This document shows positions 15,760-23,998 of a DNA stretch of 32,986 nucleotides, one piece after another. The translations under genes and the position numbers were made by a program. Below the pieces are notes generated by a model that had not been told where the DNA came from, did not search any database, and was given only the letters and a program-made list of their open reading frames with translations. How positions within the stretch are numbered: the stretch's first letter is position 1; every line of letters starts with the position of its first letter. The stretch is taken from NCBI GenBank assembly GCA_002412765.1, contig DHVR01000077.1, forward strand, positions 1-32,986, written 5' to 3'. Source of the DNA: Leptolinea sp. UBA5203 (GTDB taxonomy: Bacteria > Chloroflexota > Anaerolineae > Anaerolineales > Anaerolineaceae).

Positions 15760-16893
15760 CTAATTGAATGGCTCACACTTACAAGTAACAGAATTCCAAT
15801 AATGGGTACATGCGGTAACTAAGCCAGTACAACAATTGATGGGTGTGCAACTTGTAGTTGTATGAGTATCATTGGTGCTTTTCGGTGGCACATAAGGACA
15901 CATGCCGGGTAATTGACCGGTGGGTTCCATGCCGGATAAGGCCCGGCAGGTATTATCGGCTGCTGCAAAGGCCTTCAGCGGATATTCAGGATTGTCTTTC
16001 AACGAAGAACCGGCTTCAGCCAGGCTGAAATGATCATGCTGATCAAACCAATCCGGATGAACTTCATCAGCAAAAGCCCAGGCACCCCAGAGAAAGAAGA
16101 TGTACTCCTCGCCGATATCCAGCAAATCCAACTTGAAAGCCATCTCAATTTTTTTGTCGCTGTCCGAGGAAAGGCGTACCCAGGCGGCATCCGCGTCTTT
16201 TCCGATGCCTTCATCAAAAATCAGCACTTCATACCCATCACCGGGGCCATTGGCATCGGATTCCATGGGTTTTGAATTTCCGATATCACTATTCACATCT
16301 TCCCAAATCTGCACACCGGTTGTGGTCCAGGTATCCGATTCCGGGCTTTGGGCTGCGATCAGAAAATCGCCGCGTCCATCGAGATCCGCATCCAGCTCAA
16401 GGGCATAAAAGAGGGAACGATCTCCGGCGAGTGAAGGGGAGGCGAAGACTTCCAGTGTGGTATATGCCCAAACATCCTCTTTATCTCGATACATATCCGC
16501 CCGTACCAAATCAGTATAGGGTAGATATTCCATCGCATCGGCGGTAAAAGGACGTTCGTACCGTCCCAACGGAAATTCATCCCCGCCATAGGCTCGTTTT
16601 TCGGGAGCCGTATTATTCGAAACCTGGTCATGGATGGTTTGGGCTTTCCCGTCCCCAAATTTCGGCAGCATCACATGCACAATTTCAGGAACCGCGGTTT
16701 CAGTGGGAGGGGGAGGTTGCACAGTAGGTGTTTCGGTGGATGACCCGGTGTTGGCAATGATGGGTACGGGAGCGTCCGTAGGCAGCAAGGGGGCTGCTGT
16801 GGGTGGAAGGTCACTGGGTGCGGTGGGTAAATTGCAGCTTGTAAGGGAAAAAATAAACAGACTCAATACCAGTATGGAAGTCAGGCGTTTCAT
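15760..16893 (-). CDS. Lipoprotein with Pro/Thr-rich linker and Cys-rich tail
   Basis: 377 aa. The signal peptide has lipobox LTSC (Cys20), followed by a Pro/Thr/Ala linker (about 20-70) that lifts the domain from the membrane. The body (about 75-315) has alternating strands with Asp-rich turns, such as ELDADLDGRGDFLIAA, DVNSDIGN and DGYEVLIFDEG, resembling Ca-binding loops and the exported surface proteins typical of Chloroflexota. The last 60 residues carry about nine Cys (CTPINCC, CTHYWNSVTCKCEPFN), suggesting a disulfide-bonded module. I recognise no enzyme. GGAGG precedes the start. Surface location is well supported; function is unknown. Confidence 0.8.
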   Translation of the reverse strand: MKRLTSILVLSLFIFSLTSCNLPTAPSDLPPTAAPLLPTDAPVPIIANTGSSTETPTVQPPPPTETAVPEIVHVMLPKFGDGKAQTIHDQVSNNTAPEKRAYGGDEFPLGRYERPFTADAMEYLPYTDLVRADMYRDKEDVWAYTTLEVFASPSLAGDRSLFYALELDADLDGRGDFLIAAQSPESDTWTTTGVQIWEDVNSDIGNSKPMESDANGPGDGYEVLIFDEGIGKDADAAWVRLSSDSDKKIEMAFKLDLLDIGEEYIFFLWGAWAFADEVHPDWFDQHDHFSLAEAGSSLKDNPEYPLKAFAAADNTCRALSGMEPTGQLPGMCPYVPPKSTNDTHTTTSCTPINCCTGLVTACTHYWNSVTCKCEPFN

Positions 16894-17070
16894 ACGATCC
16901 TCCGGAATCAGAACTTGTCTGAAAAACCGACCGATCAGGATGTTGTGATCTTCAATGGGAAAACTGGTGGAATTAACCAGCTATCAATGCGCTGCATGGA
17001 TGGTCACACCTTCTATTATACAAAATTTACAGGGTTGTGTTGGATTTGAACGAGAGGGAATGTTCGCTGA

Positions 17071-17100
17071 TCTTAAAAACAACCCGAAAATGGGTTGTTT
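17071..17100 (-). terminator. Intrinsic terminator of the V4R gene
   Basis: Perfect 9-bp stem AAACAACCC (17077-17085) with GGGTTGTTT (17092-17100), loop GAAAAT. Read on the minus strand it ends in GGGTTGTTTTTAAG, giving a U-run. It lies 32 nt after the V4R stop. Confidence 0.75.
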
Positions 17101-17132
17101 GTTTCATTTTAGCAAAACCATAAGATGTGTTT

Positions 17133-17864
17133 TTATTCTTCGCGCAGATGTTCCGGTAGGGCCAGGAAACCGGTCAGCCCATTGCCAATTTCATTGATGG
17201 TAAATCTTTTCTTGCGGATGGTAAACACACAGGCAGGATCCCCTTTTGCCATGCATTCCGTTTCCTGGATGGGAAAATCATTCAACCCTAAAATACTTTG
17301 TAAACCGCCGCGCAGATAGCCAACATTGAAATAACAAATCGGAAGATCCACGTTCATCGGAACACTGCAAATGGGGCAATTTCCCACCGTGAATCGAAAA
17401 TGATCCGTGTGATCGGCCAGGACGATATGCTGATCGCTGGATTGGGCTGAAATTTCAGCTAAGGTACAAAGGGCAATTTCAAGCTTTTCTGCTGTGCTGA
17501 AAAGTTTTTCTTGTTTGGCACGGGTGTTGGCCACAATATCAAAGGAACCAAAGGCAGGTTCAAAGCTTTGTTTACCAATCTGATACGCAATGGAACGCGC
17601 ACCACGGGGACCATAGATAAAATCCAGGGAGCGGAAGAGATTGGCCAGGTAAACATAGGGAATGGTGTTCTCGTGACGGTGAGTTAATTTTGGGGGTAAT
17701 TTTTCCAATAAACCGGCAGCGCGCAACAATGCTGCAGCACCTTTTTCCCCAACCAATGAATTAATCACGTTGAGAATCTCCAGGGTATAACGACTGGAGA
17801 ATTTTTGTGCCGGGCTGGTATTGACTTCGGGCGTTGCATGAATCAGTTGGGCATCCACTATCAT
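17133..17864 (-). CDS. V4R-domain protein, putative small-molecule or tetrapyrrole-related sensor
   Basis: 243 aa. The C-terminal half (about 90-230) matches the V4R (4-vinyl reductase) fold: YGPRGARSIAYQIGKQSF, a Cys-containing HFRFTVGNCPICS segment, CYFNVGYLRGGLQSILG, and the typical closing ECMAKGDPACVFTI strand. V4R proteins bind small hydrophobic ligands; the family name comes from bacteriochlorophyll synthesis, but many members are regulators. I chose ATG 17864, which has AGGT upstream. A TATAAT -10 (17922-17917) abuts an earlier ATG at 17912, and a start there would leave no room for transcription initiation. No photosynthesis gene is nearby. It diverges from mutS2. Confidence 0.8.
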   Translation of the reverse strand: MIVDAQLIHATPEVNTSPAQKFSSRYTLEILNVINSLVGEKGAAALLRAAGLLEKLPPKLTHRHENTIPYVYLANLFRSLDFIYGPRGARSIAYQIGKQSFEPAFGSFDIVANTRAKQEKLFSTAEKLEIALCTLAEISAQSSDQHIVLADHTDHFRFTVGNCPICSVPMNVDLPICYFNVGYLRGGLQSILGLNDFPIQETECMAKGDPACVFTIRKKRFTINEIGNGLTGFLALPEHLREE

Positions 17865-17916
17865 ATTGTACCTGCTAAATTTAGATAACCTGTAAAATTT
17901 CCTATCAAGCATTTTA

Positions 17917-17922
17917 ATTATA
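17917..17922 (-). promoter_or_regulatory. -10 element of the V4R gene
   Basis: Perfect TATAAT on the minus strand. It puts the transcript start near 17910 and leaves a leader of about 45 nt before the ATG at 17864. The best -35 is only TGGTCA at 19 nt spacing. Confidence 0.45.
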
Positions 17923-17985
17923 GCGGATTATCCTGTACTATTGACCAGGCAGATACCTTACAGATTGGTTAGGTAAGATGGCCAA

Positions 17986-18014
17986 TTGAGCGGATTCGGG
18001 GAGTATGGTACACT
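17986..18014 (+). promoter_or_regulatory. Candidate mutS2 promoter with extended -10
   Basis: TTGAGC (17986-17991), a 17-nt spacer, then TG-G-TACACT, an extended -10 with the hexamer at 18009-18014. A start about 7 nt later would fall on or next to the GTG at 18022, giving a leaderless mRNA. The TTG that could extend the ORF upstream is the -35 itself. Confidence 0.45.
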
Positions 18015-18021
18015 GATTTTC

Positions 18022-20406
18022 GTGGATGAAAAAACTTTAACCTTACTGGCATTTCCCAAAGTATTGGATCAACTGGCAGCTCATGCCAGTTTTAGTGTAG
18101 CTGTTGAACAAGTTAAGCAACTTAAACCTGTCACAGGAATCACTGAAATAAAACATCGTCAACAATTAACGCGTGAAGCCCGCTTATTAATCAACACCCA
18201 TGATGAAATCAGTGTGGGCGGGGCTCGGGATGTGCGCGAACTGGTTGGCCGGGCACGGCGAAATGGGGTGCTGGAAGCCACTGAATTACTGGAAGTCAGT
18301 ACCACATTGGCTTCTGCCCGTACCCTCTTGCGCCGCATGGAGAAAATAACCCTGCCCGTGGCCGGCCTGCGCGAGATTGCCCTGCGCTTAAACCCTCCTG
18401 CCGGGATCATTGACGCCATCTCTGCCGCCATTTCGGACCGTGGGGAGGTGCTGGATTCCGCCTCTCCAAAATTACGCGAGATTCGCCGTGAGTTAAAACT
18501 GGCCAACGAACGCCTGTTGAATAAAATGAACGCCATCATCAATGGACAACAAACCGTGGGCATGCTGCAGGAATCGATCATCACCCAGCGCAACGGCCGG
18601 CTAGTAGTTCCCCTTCGGGCTGAGTTTAAGGGGCAACTCAAGGGCATTATTCATGACCAATCTTCTTCCGGTCAGACTCTGTTTGTGGAACCCCTGGCCG
18701 TCGTGGAGGCCAACAACCGCCTGGCTGAATTACAGCTCGCGGAACGGGATGAAATCCGCAGGATTCTGGCGGAGCTATCCATCCGAGTTGGGCAGCACGC
18801 CGCTTTGATTGAAGAGATCGTCAATGATCTGGGTACTTTTGATTTTTACCTGGCCTGTGCCCGCTATGCTGAACAAATGGATGCGGCTGAGCCCATCCTG
18901 ACCCTTTTTCCCGAACGAACTATTCGCCTGTACGAAGCTCGGCATCCGTTATTGGATCCAGCCAAAGTCGTGCCGCTGGATATTGATCTGGATCCGCTAA
19001 CTTTCATGATGGTTATCACCGGCCCCAATACAGGCGGTAAAACGGTCTCCCTAAAGACGGTTGGATTGATGATCGTAATGGCCCAGGCTGGGCTGCATAT
19101 ACCCGCCCTTTCCGGATCCACCATCCCGGTGTTCGAGAATGTATTTGCGGATATCGGCGATGAACAATCCATCGAGCAATCCCTGTCCACTTTTTCGGGT
19201 CACATCACCAATATTGTGCGCATTTTAAAGAAAGCTAATGAACACTCGTTGGTGCTGCTGGATGAGTTGGGCGCGGGCACCGATCCGCAGGAAGGTGCCG
19301 CGCTGGCACAGGCGCTGCTTTCCTATCTGGTGAGCAAGCGTATCTCCGGGTTTGTGGCTACACATTATCCGGAATTGAAAGCTTATGCGCATATGACCAC
19401 GGGGGTGGTCAATGCCAGCATGGAATTTAACATGCAAACCCTCAAACCCACCTATCACCTTACCCAGGGGTTGCCGGGGCGGTCCAATGCTTTACTAATA
19501 GCAGAACGACTGGGACTGCCGGAAGAAATTTTGAATGAAGCACGCTCCGGCATACACCCGGATGAGCTGCGTACCGAAGATTTACTGGATGAAATCAACC
19601 GTCAGCGTCAGCTGGCGCGCAAGGCGCGCAATCGGGCGGAAAAAGAGCGGCAGAAGGAAACAGGCTTGCGCCAACAATTGGCCCGCCGCATGGAAGAGAT
19701 TGAAGCGGAGCGTATGAAAATTCTGGAAGAAGCTCGCCTGGAAGCGCAGAACATGGTGGAGAGCATGCAGAGCGAGTTGAAGGAAACCCGCCGGGCACTC
19801 TCCAAAGCACGCAAACCACTGGAAGAAGTGGACCCGCTGACTCAATCCATGCAAACGCTGGAAAAGCAGGTGGTCAAACCGATCGAGCGAAATGAGCCGC
19901 CCCAGGCACGTCGCGTGCTGAAGATCGGTCAAAAAGTGATTGTGCGTTCCTTGAATCTGGAAGCGGAAGTGACCGCGCTGGGAGAGGAAGAAATTGAAGT
20001 CATGGCCGGGGCGTTGCGTATGCGAGTTGCCCTGACGGATATTCGCCGTAAAGCGGACTTGGATGTTAGTGAACCCCAACCTGTTTCAGGCAGGGTGCGC
20101 ATTAATACCGAATCGGCCACCTACAGTGGGGGTTTAAAGAGTGTCTTCGTCTCCTCGCCGGGAATTGAGCTGGACTTACGCGGTAAAACCAGCGATGAAG
20201 CCTTGGAAGCCCTGGAAGGGTATCTGGACCAGGCCTACTACTCCGGCTTGCCATCGGTGCGCATTATTCACGGCAAAGGCAGTGGAAAATTGCGCGCGGA
20301 CGTGCGCAGCGCTTTACGCCATGCGGAACATGTGAAGAGCTGGAAAATCGGCCTGGACACGGAAGGCGGGGACGGTGTCACCGTGGCTTATCTGGATAAT
20401 AATTAA
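18022..20406 (+). CDS. mutS2: MutS2 family endonuclease / ribosome-rescue ATPase
   Basis: 794 aa, usual family length. N-terminal clamp helices run to about 290. The ATPase domain has Walker A GPNTGGKT (about 334-341) and Walker B LVLLDELGAGTDPQE (about 410). A long charged coiled coil covers about 520-600, then a small KOW-like segment (KIGQKVIVRSLNLEAEVTAL), then a C-terminal Smr domain at about 714-793 with LDLRG, HGKGSGKLR and TVAYL. MutS2 proteins suppress recombination and, in Bacillus, act on collided ribosomes. I chose GTG 18022 because relatives begin with (M)xEKTLxxLxFxKIL directly there; TTG 17986 is the alternative and would add 12 residues. No SD precedes either start at a good distance. 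Confidence 0.95.
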   Translation: MDEKTLTLLAFPKVLDQLAAHASFSVAVEQVKQLKPVTGITEIKHRQQLTREARLLINTHDEISVGGARDVRELVGRARRNGVLEATELLEVSTTLASARTLLRRMEKITLPVAGLREIALRLNPPAGIIDAISAAISDRGEVLDSASPKLREIRRELKLANERLLNKMNAIINGQQTVGMLQESIITQRNGRLVVPLRAEFKGQLKGIIHDQSSSGQTLFVEPLAVVEANNRLAELQLAERDEIRRILAELSIRVGQHAALIEEIVNDLGTFDFYLACARYAEQMDAAEPILTLFPERTIRLYEARHPLLDPAKVVPLDIDLDPLTFMMVITGPNTGGKTVSLKTVGLMIVMAQAGLHIPALSGSTIPVFENVFADIGDEQSIEQSLSTFSGHITNIVRILKKANEHSLVLLDELGAGTDPQEGAALAQALLSYLVSKRISGFVATHYPELKAYAHMTTGVVNASMEFNMQTLKPTYHLTQGLPGRSNALLIAERLGLPEEILNEARSGIHPDELRTEDLLDEINRQRQLARKARNRAEKERQKETGLRQQLARRMEEIEAERMKILEEARLEAQNMVESMQSELKETRRALSKARKPLEEVDPLTQSMQTLEKQVVKPIERNEPPQARRVLKIGQKVIVRSLNLEAEVTALGEEEIEVMAGALRMRVALTDIRRKADLDVSEPQPVSGRVRINTESATYSGGLKSVFVSSPGIELDLRGKTSDEALEALEGYLDQAYYSGLPSVRIIHGKGSGKLRADVRSALRHAEHVKSWKIGLDTEGGDGVTVAYLDNN

Positions 20407-20422
20407 TTCCGGAATAAATATA

Positions 20423-21082
20423 CTAAACTAAAAAAAGCGTTTCGGGTTCGGCTTGTGCCCGATTCAGAAGGGCTTTCACCGGTGCAAAACTGCGGCGGTG
20501 GATTTCACATGGGCCGAGGTCCTGCAGGCTCTGCTGATGGCAGCGGGTACCGTAGCCTTTGTGACGTTCAAATCCATAACCCGGATAAATCTCAGCCATT
20601 TCAACCAGAAGAGCGTCCCGGGCGGTTTTCGCCAGGATGGAAGCGGCGGCAATACTCAGGGATTGCTGGTCACCGCGGATGATGCTCTTTTGGGGGATCG
20701 GGAGTTGGGGTAGTTTAACGGCATCAATTAATAAATATTCCGGCTGCAAGGTTAACCCTGCCACCGCACGCTGCATGGCCAGACGCGTGGCCGGCACGAT
20801 GCCCAGGGCATCAATTTCTGCATGGCTGGCAAGCCCCACCTGCCAGCTGACGACATTCTCCTTGATAAAGGCAGCCCAATGCTCGCGCTGACGGGCGCTC
20901 ATCAATTTGGAATCACGCACCCCTTGGTAAGTTTCCAGGATGGTAAGTTCTGCCGGAAGAATCACCGCTGCGGCGGCCACCGGGCCGCACCAGGCGCCCC
21001 GGCCGGCTTCATCGATGCCGGCAATATGGCTGATTTGGGTCTGCCATAGGGCGGACTCAAAGTGAAGGTCAGGCGATATCAT
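20423..21082 (-). CDS. rnhB: Ribonuclease HII
   Basis: 219 aa. It removes ribonucleotides from RNA-DNA hybrids and misincorporated ribonucleotides from DNA. The acidic active site is complete: GIDEAGRG with Asp24 and Glu25, LLIDAV with Asp120, and RGDQ with Asp138; the 18-residue spacing of the last two matches E. coli. DSKLM and SIAAASILAKTARD are also family signatures. Its ATG overlaps the stop of the upstream membrane protein (ATGA, 21079-21082), making it the last gene of a four-gene operon with a two-component system. It converges with mutS2 across 16 nt. Confidence 0.95.
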   Translation of the reverse strand: MISPDLHFESALWQTQISHIAGIDEAGRGAWCGPVAAAAVILPAELTILETYQGVRDSKLMSARQREHWAAFIKENVVSWQVGLASHAEIDALGIVPATRLAMQRAVAGLTLQPEYLLIDAVKLPQLPIPQKSIIRGDQQSLSIAAASILAKTARDALLVEMAEIYPGYGFERHKGYGTRCHQQSLQDLGPCEIHRRSFAPVKALLNRAQAEPETLFLV

Positions 21083-21930
21083 CTTTTACTTTCGGATTGC
21101 AACAACAGCAAATAAATTCCTAATAAGATCAACACCATGGAACCGGTATTACCGATGAAACTCATCGATCCTGCCGGGTTTCCCCCGATGTACAATCCCC
21201 AGCCGACGGTTGCCAGCACTCCGCATGGGATCAGCGGCCACCAGACGAATTTGGAGGTCACGGCACGCGAGAAAAAGGTAATCCCTGCCCAACCCAAGGC
21301 AAAGCCGACCAGCATTCCGCCTGTTTTTGCCAGCGGGGATTCGAGATAGGAGGTGCCCCAGGCCAAATAGATGCTGGGGCCGATACCGATCAGGATGCTG
21401 CCGGGAATGATCAAGCCGAATATGCGGAACATCACCCCGCTGCCCAATAAAACCAGACCGACGGTAGTTACAATGAAGAGCACAAAATCCACTGCCCGCA
21501 TCTGGGTGAATTGAAATACAAAGGCCACGGAGCAAATGACCACGCCGGGGATCAGCGGCCACCAGGGGGAGCGGGCCAGGTAAATGGCAGAGATGGCGGT
21601 GATCATGATCCAACTCATCCCCGAACCCAGCAAAAGCCAGCCAATGCGCTCGGTGATCGCGACGTTGTTTTCAGTCAGGAAAAAGATTAAAATACCGGCG
21701 CCGTGTCCAATGATCAGACTGCCCAGAATGGTCAGGCCGTATTTCTTATTGCGGATGCTTTCAATGATCAGGATCATGCCGGTAAAGGGCACGGCGCTGA
21801 AGAGCAGCCAATAATTTTGTAAATAGTTACTGAGTAAGAGAATAATGCCTAAGACAATTAAAGACGAACCCACCAGCAAAACAGGACGGGAAGGTTCACG
21901 ATGATTGGGGGTAGTTGTTAAGTTTTCCAT
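21079..21930 (-). CDS. Polytopic membrane protein with two WWPLIP repeats
   Basis: 283 aa with roughly eight to nine hydrophobic segments and short loops. No known family recognised with confidence; the look is that of LiaF/DUF5668-like helix-pair proteins. The motif WWPLIP occurs twice (123-128 and 230-235), each after a positively charged residue pair and before a new helix, which indicates internal duplication. It sits 16 nt after the response regulator and overlaps rnhB. A membrane partner of the kinase, or a target of the two-component system, is plausible but unproven. Confidence 0.8.
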   Translation of the reverse strand: MENLTTTPNHREPSRPVLLVGSSLIVLGIILLLSNYLQNYWLLFSAVPFTGMILIIESIRNKKYGLTILGSLIIGHGAGILIFFLTENNVAITERIGWLLLGSGMSWIMITAISAIYLARSPWWPLIPGVVICSVAFVFQFTQMRAVDFVLFIVTTVGLVLLGSGVMFRIFGLIIPGSILIGIGPSIYLAWGTSYLESPLAKTGGMLVGFALGWAGITFFSRAVTSKFVWWPLIPCGVLATVGWGLYIGGNPAGSMSFIGNTGSMVLILLGIYLLLLQSESKR

Positions 21931-21946
21931 GCTGCCTCAATCCTTG

Positions 21947-22606
21947 TTATAGAATTCCAAGGTTTTTAGAACGAATCACAGCCTGGGCACGGTCTTTGAC
22001 ACCTAATTTACTTAAAATATTGGTGACATGATTTTTCACCGTCCCTTCGGCGATGAATAATTTTTCTGCTATTTGTTTGTTGCTATCTCCCTGAGCGATG
22101 CACTTCAGAATCTCAATCTCGCGGCTGGATAATGGCTCAATTAACTGCTCATCAATTTTAGGCTTGGCCTGGGAAATGCGCGAGAATTCAGCCATTACTT
22201 TTGCGGTGACCGAAGGCAGCAAGAAGTATTCACCTCTGGCTGTGGCGCGAATGGCTTCAAATAATTTCTCAGAGGCAACGTCTTTTAATAAATACCCCAC
22301 CGCGCCTGCTCGCAGACCATCAAAGATGGATTCATCGTCATCAAAGGTGGTCAGGACGATCACCTTGCAATTGGGCGCCTGGGAGGAAATCAACTGCGTT
22401 GAGCGCACCCCATCCATAATCGGCATGCGCAAGTCCATTAAGATCACCTGGGGCTGCAGTTGCACAGCCAGACGCAGGGCTTCTTCTCCATTGGCAGCTT
22501 CGCCAATCACTTGAAACTCCTCATGCACCGAGAGAATGGTGTTCAATCCTTCACGGAAGAGAGCCTGATCATCAACAATTAAAACGCGGATAGGGTTTGT
22601 TTTCAT
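21947..22606 (-). CDS. NarL/LuxR-type response regulator
   Basis: 219 aa. Receiver domain (1-125): acidic pair VDDQ at 11-13, phosphoacceptor Asp58 (ILMDLRMP), switch Thr in VLTTF, and Lys in YLLKDV. A C-terminal LuxR helix-turn-helix is at about 155-215 (LSSREIEILKCIAQGDSNKQIAEKL split by FIAEGTVKNHV). Its ATG overlaps the kinase stop (ATGA, 22603-22606), so the two form one signalling pair. Targets unknown; the operon itself is the obvious candidate. Confidence 0.95.
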   Translation of the reverse strand: MKTNPIRVLIVDDQALFREGLNTILSVHEEFQVIGEAANGEEALRLAVQLQPQVILMDLRMPIMDGVRSTQLISSQAPNCKVIVLTTFDDDESIFDGLRAGAVGYLLKDVASEKLFEAIRATARGEYFLLPSVTAKVMAEFSRISQAKPKIDEQLIEPLSSREIEILKCIAQGDSNKQIAEKLFIAEGTVKNHVTNILSKLGVKDRAQAVIRSKNLGIL

Positions 22607-23793
22607 CCTGGTATTTCCAATTTGATCTGGAATCCTTTGCCTTTGGCCGTTTGAATCTCCAACTGGCCGTGCAGCAAATTAGCCCGCTCCTTCAGCCCCA
22701 ACAATCCAAATCCTTCCTTAAGTTGGGGTGTACCGGCTCCATTATCCATCATTTCTAGAATGACGGTTTGATTGTCAGTGTACCATAAATTGATCTTCAG
22801 TTCCGTGGCTTTGGCGTGCTTGTGGGTGTTATTGATCCCTTCCTGAACCGCTCTAAACAGGGTCAATTCAACCTGAGGAGAGATGGGTCTTGGTTTTCCA
22901 TTCAGCTCAAAGACTACAGTCAAACCCTCGGTTTGACTGTTGCTAATCACATTTTCAATTCGTTGCGGGAGGGGTAAATTCTCTTCCAGGGTGGTGCGTA
23001 AGGCCGCCACGGATTGGCGCACATCCACCAGAGCCTGCTGGGTTTGGTTTTGGGCTACATGCAGGGCATCCATGGCTTTTTGCGGGTCCTGTTTCATCAC
23101 CGCCAGAGCGGCTTTAATTTGGATATTGACTGTGGTGAGATAATGCCCCACCCCATCATGAATCTCCCTGGCCATGCGGTTGCGTTCCTTGGTGATGGTT
23201 AATTCTTCCACCTGGCTGGCATACTCGCGCAGGCGTTCATTGGCTGCAGCCACTTCATCCACCAGACGTTCCACCTCGGTACGGGCGTTTTCTTCATTGA
23301 CCGCCATCTGGGTGAAGGCCACGATAAACATTTGACCCGCCAGAAAGATGGGCATACTGCTCCAAATGTCATCCAAACTGCTGACGAATTGCAGGCGGGT
23401 GATCAAATAAGTGGCCACGATACCCAGGTTGGAAAATAACATCAGGGATTGGTTATAGAGCACCACACAGTGACCTGCCAAGGGAAGAAGAATCATGGCG
23501 TTAAAACCAGCTCCGCGTCCCAGATAAATCAACATGCCCCCCAGGGGCAATTGCACCAGAATGTAGGCTGTTTTTACCAGCATGGAGGGGGATTTGACAC
23601 AATAGGCGTATCCGTAAATGCCCATCATAATATAGGCTGTACCGGTAAAAATCAATAATATAATCTCCAGTGCACTGGCTGTAGGCAGCACACTGAAGAT
23701 GGGGAAATAGGAAGCCAGCACAATCATGGCAAAAGCCAAATCGGCGTTGGTGTTGGTTTTAATCGTCTTGCGAGAATGAGTAGTGTTTTGCAT
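22603..23793 (-). CDS. Membrane sensor histidine kinase, HisKA_3 / NarX-LiaS class
   Basis: 396 aa. Residues about 20-165 hold around six hydrophobic segments with little periplasmic loop, so sensing is probably within the membrane. A coiled-coil stretch (about 167-205) leads to the HisKA_3 dimerisation segment with the phosphoacceptor His212 (REIHDGVGHYLT). The ATPase domain has the N box (QEGINNTHKHA), G1 (DNGAG) and G2 (GFGLLGLKERA). On the minus strand a TATAAT (23822-23817) with TAGACC 16 nt upstream leaves a leader of only about 16 nt with a weak SD. Confidence 0.93.
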   Translation of the reverse strand: MQNTTHSRKTIKTNTNADLAFAMIVLASYFPIFSVLPTASALEIILLIFTGTAYIMMGIYGYAYCVKSPSMLVKTAYILVQLPLGGMLIYLGRGAGFNAMILLPLAGHCVVLYNQSLMLFSNLGIVATYLITRLQFVSSLDDIWSSMPIFLAGQMFIVAFTQMAVNEENARTEVERLVDEVAAANERLREYASQVEELTITKERNRMAREIHDGVGHYLTTVNIQIKAALAVMKQDPQKAMDALHVAQNQTQQALVDVRQSVAALRTTLEENLPLPQRIENVISNSQTEGLTVVFELNGKPRPISPQVELTLFRAVQEGINNTHKHAKATELKINLWYTDNQTVILEMMDNGAGTPQLKEGFGLLGLKERANLLHGQLEIQTAKGKGFQIKLEIPG

Positions 23794-23816
23794 AGAACTT
23801 GCTGAAATTATAGCAT

Positions 23817-23844
23817 TGCCACTTGGTTTTATTGTATAGGTCTA
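23817..23844 (-). promoter_or_regulatory. Candidate promoter of the kinase-regulator-membrane-rnhB operon
   Basis: On the minus strand TAGACC (23844-23839), 16-nt spacer, perfect TATAAT (23822-23817). Transcription would begin about 16 nt before the kinase ATG. This is the only promoter-like site seen for the four-gene operon. Confidence 0.45.
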
Positions 23845-23848
23845 CGTC

Positions 23849-23980
23849 ATGTTTAAGCATGGTCATGGTCACGATGACAGGGATGAGGGTATCCCTTGGA
23901 TCGTGCTGCGGGTTGTGACTACCAGCACATCCGCATTATCCGCTTTATTTGTATCGTTAAACATAATCCATACGAATTAA
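23849..23980 (+). CDS. Possible 43-aa small protein upstream of the radical SAM gene
   Basis: An ATG-started reading frame of 43 codons ends 18 nt before the radical SAM start. It begins MFKHGHGHDDRDEG, a His/Asp-rich segment that could bind a metal, followed by a hydrophobic part (IPWIVLRVV, SALSALFVSLNII). A weak AGG lies about 8 nt upstream. It may be a chance frame, a leader peptide or a true microprotein. It overlaps nothing else except the divergent promoter region. Confidence 0.25.
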   Translation: MFKHGHGHDDRDEGIPWIVLRVVTTSTSALSALFVSLNIIHTN

Positions 23981-23998
23981 TAAAACGGGAGCAACCCC

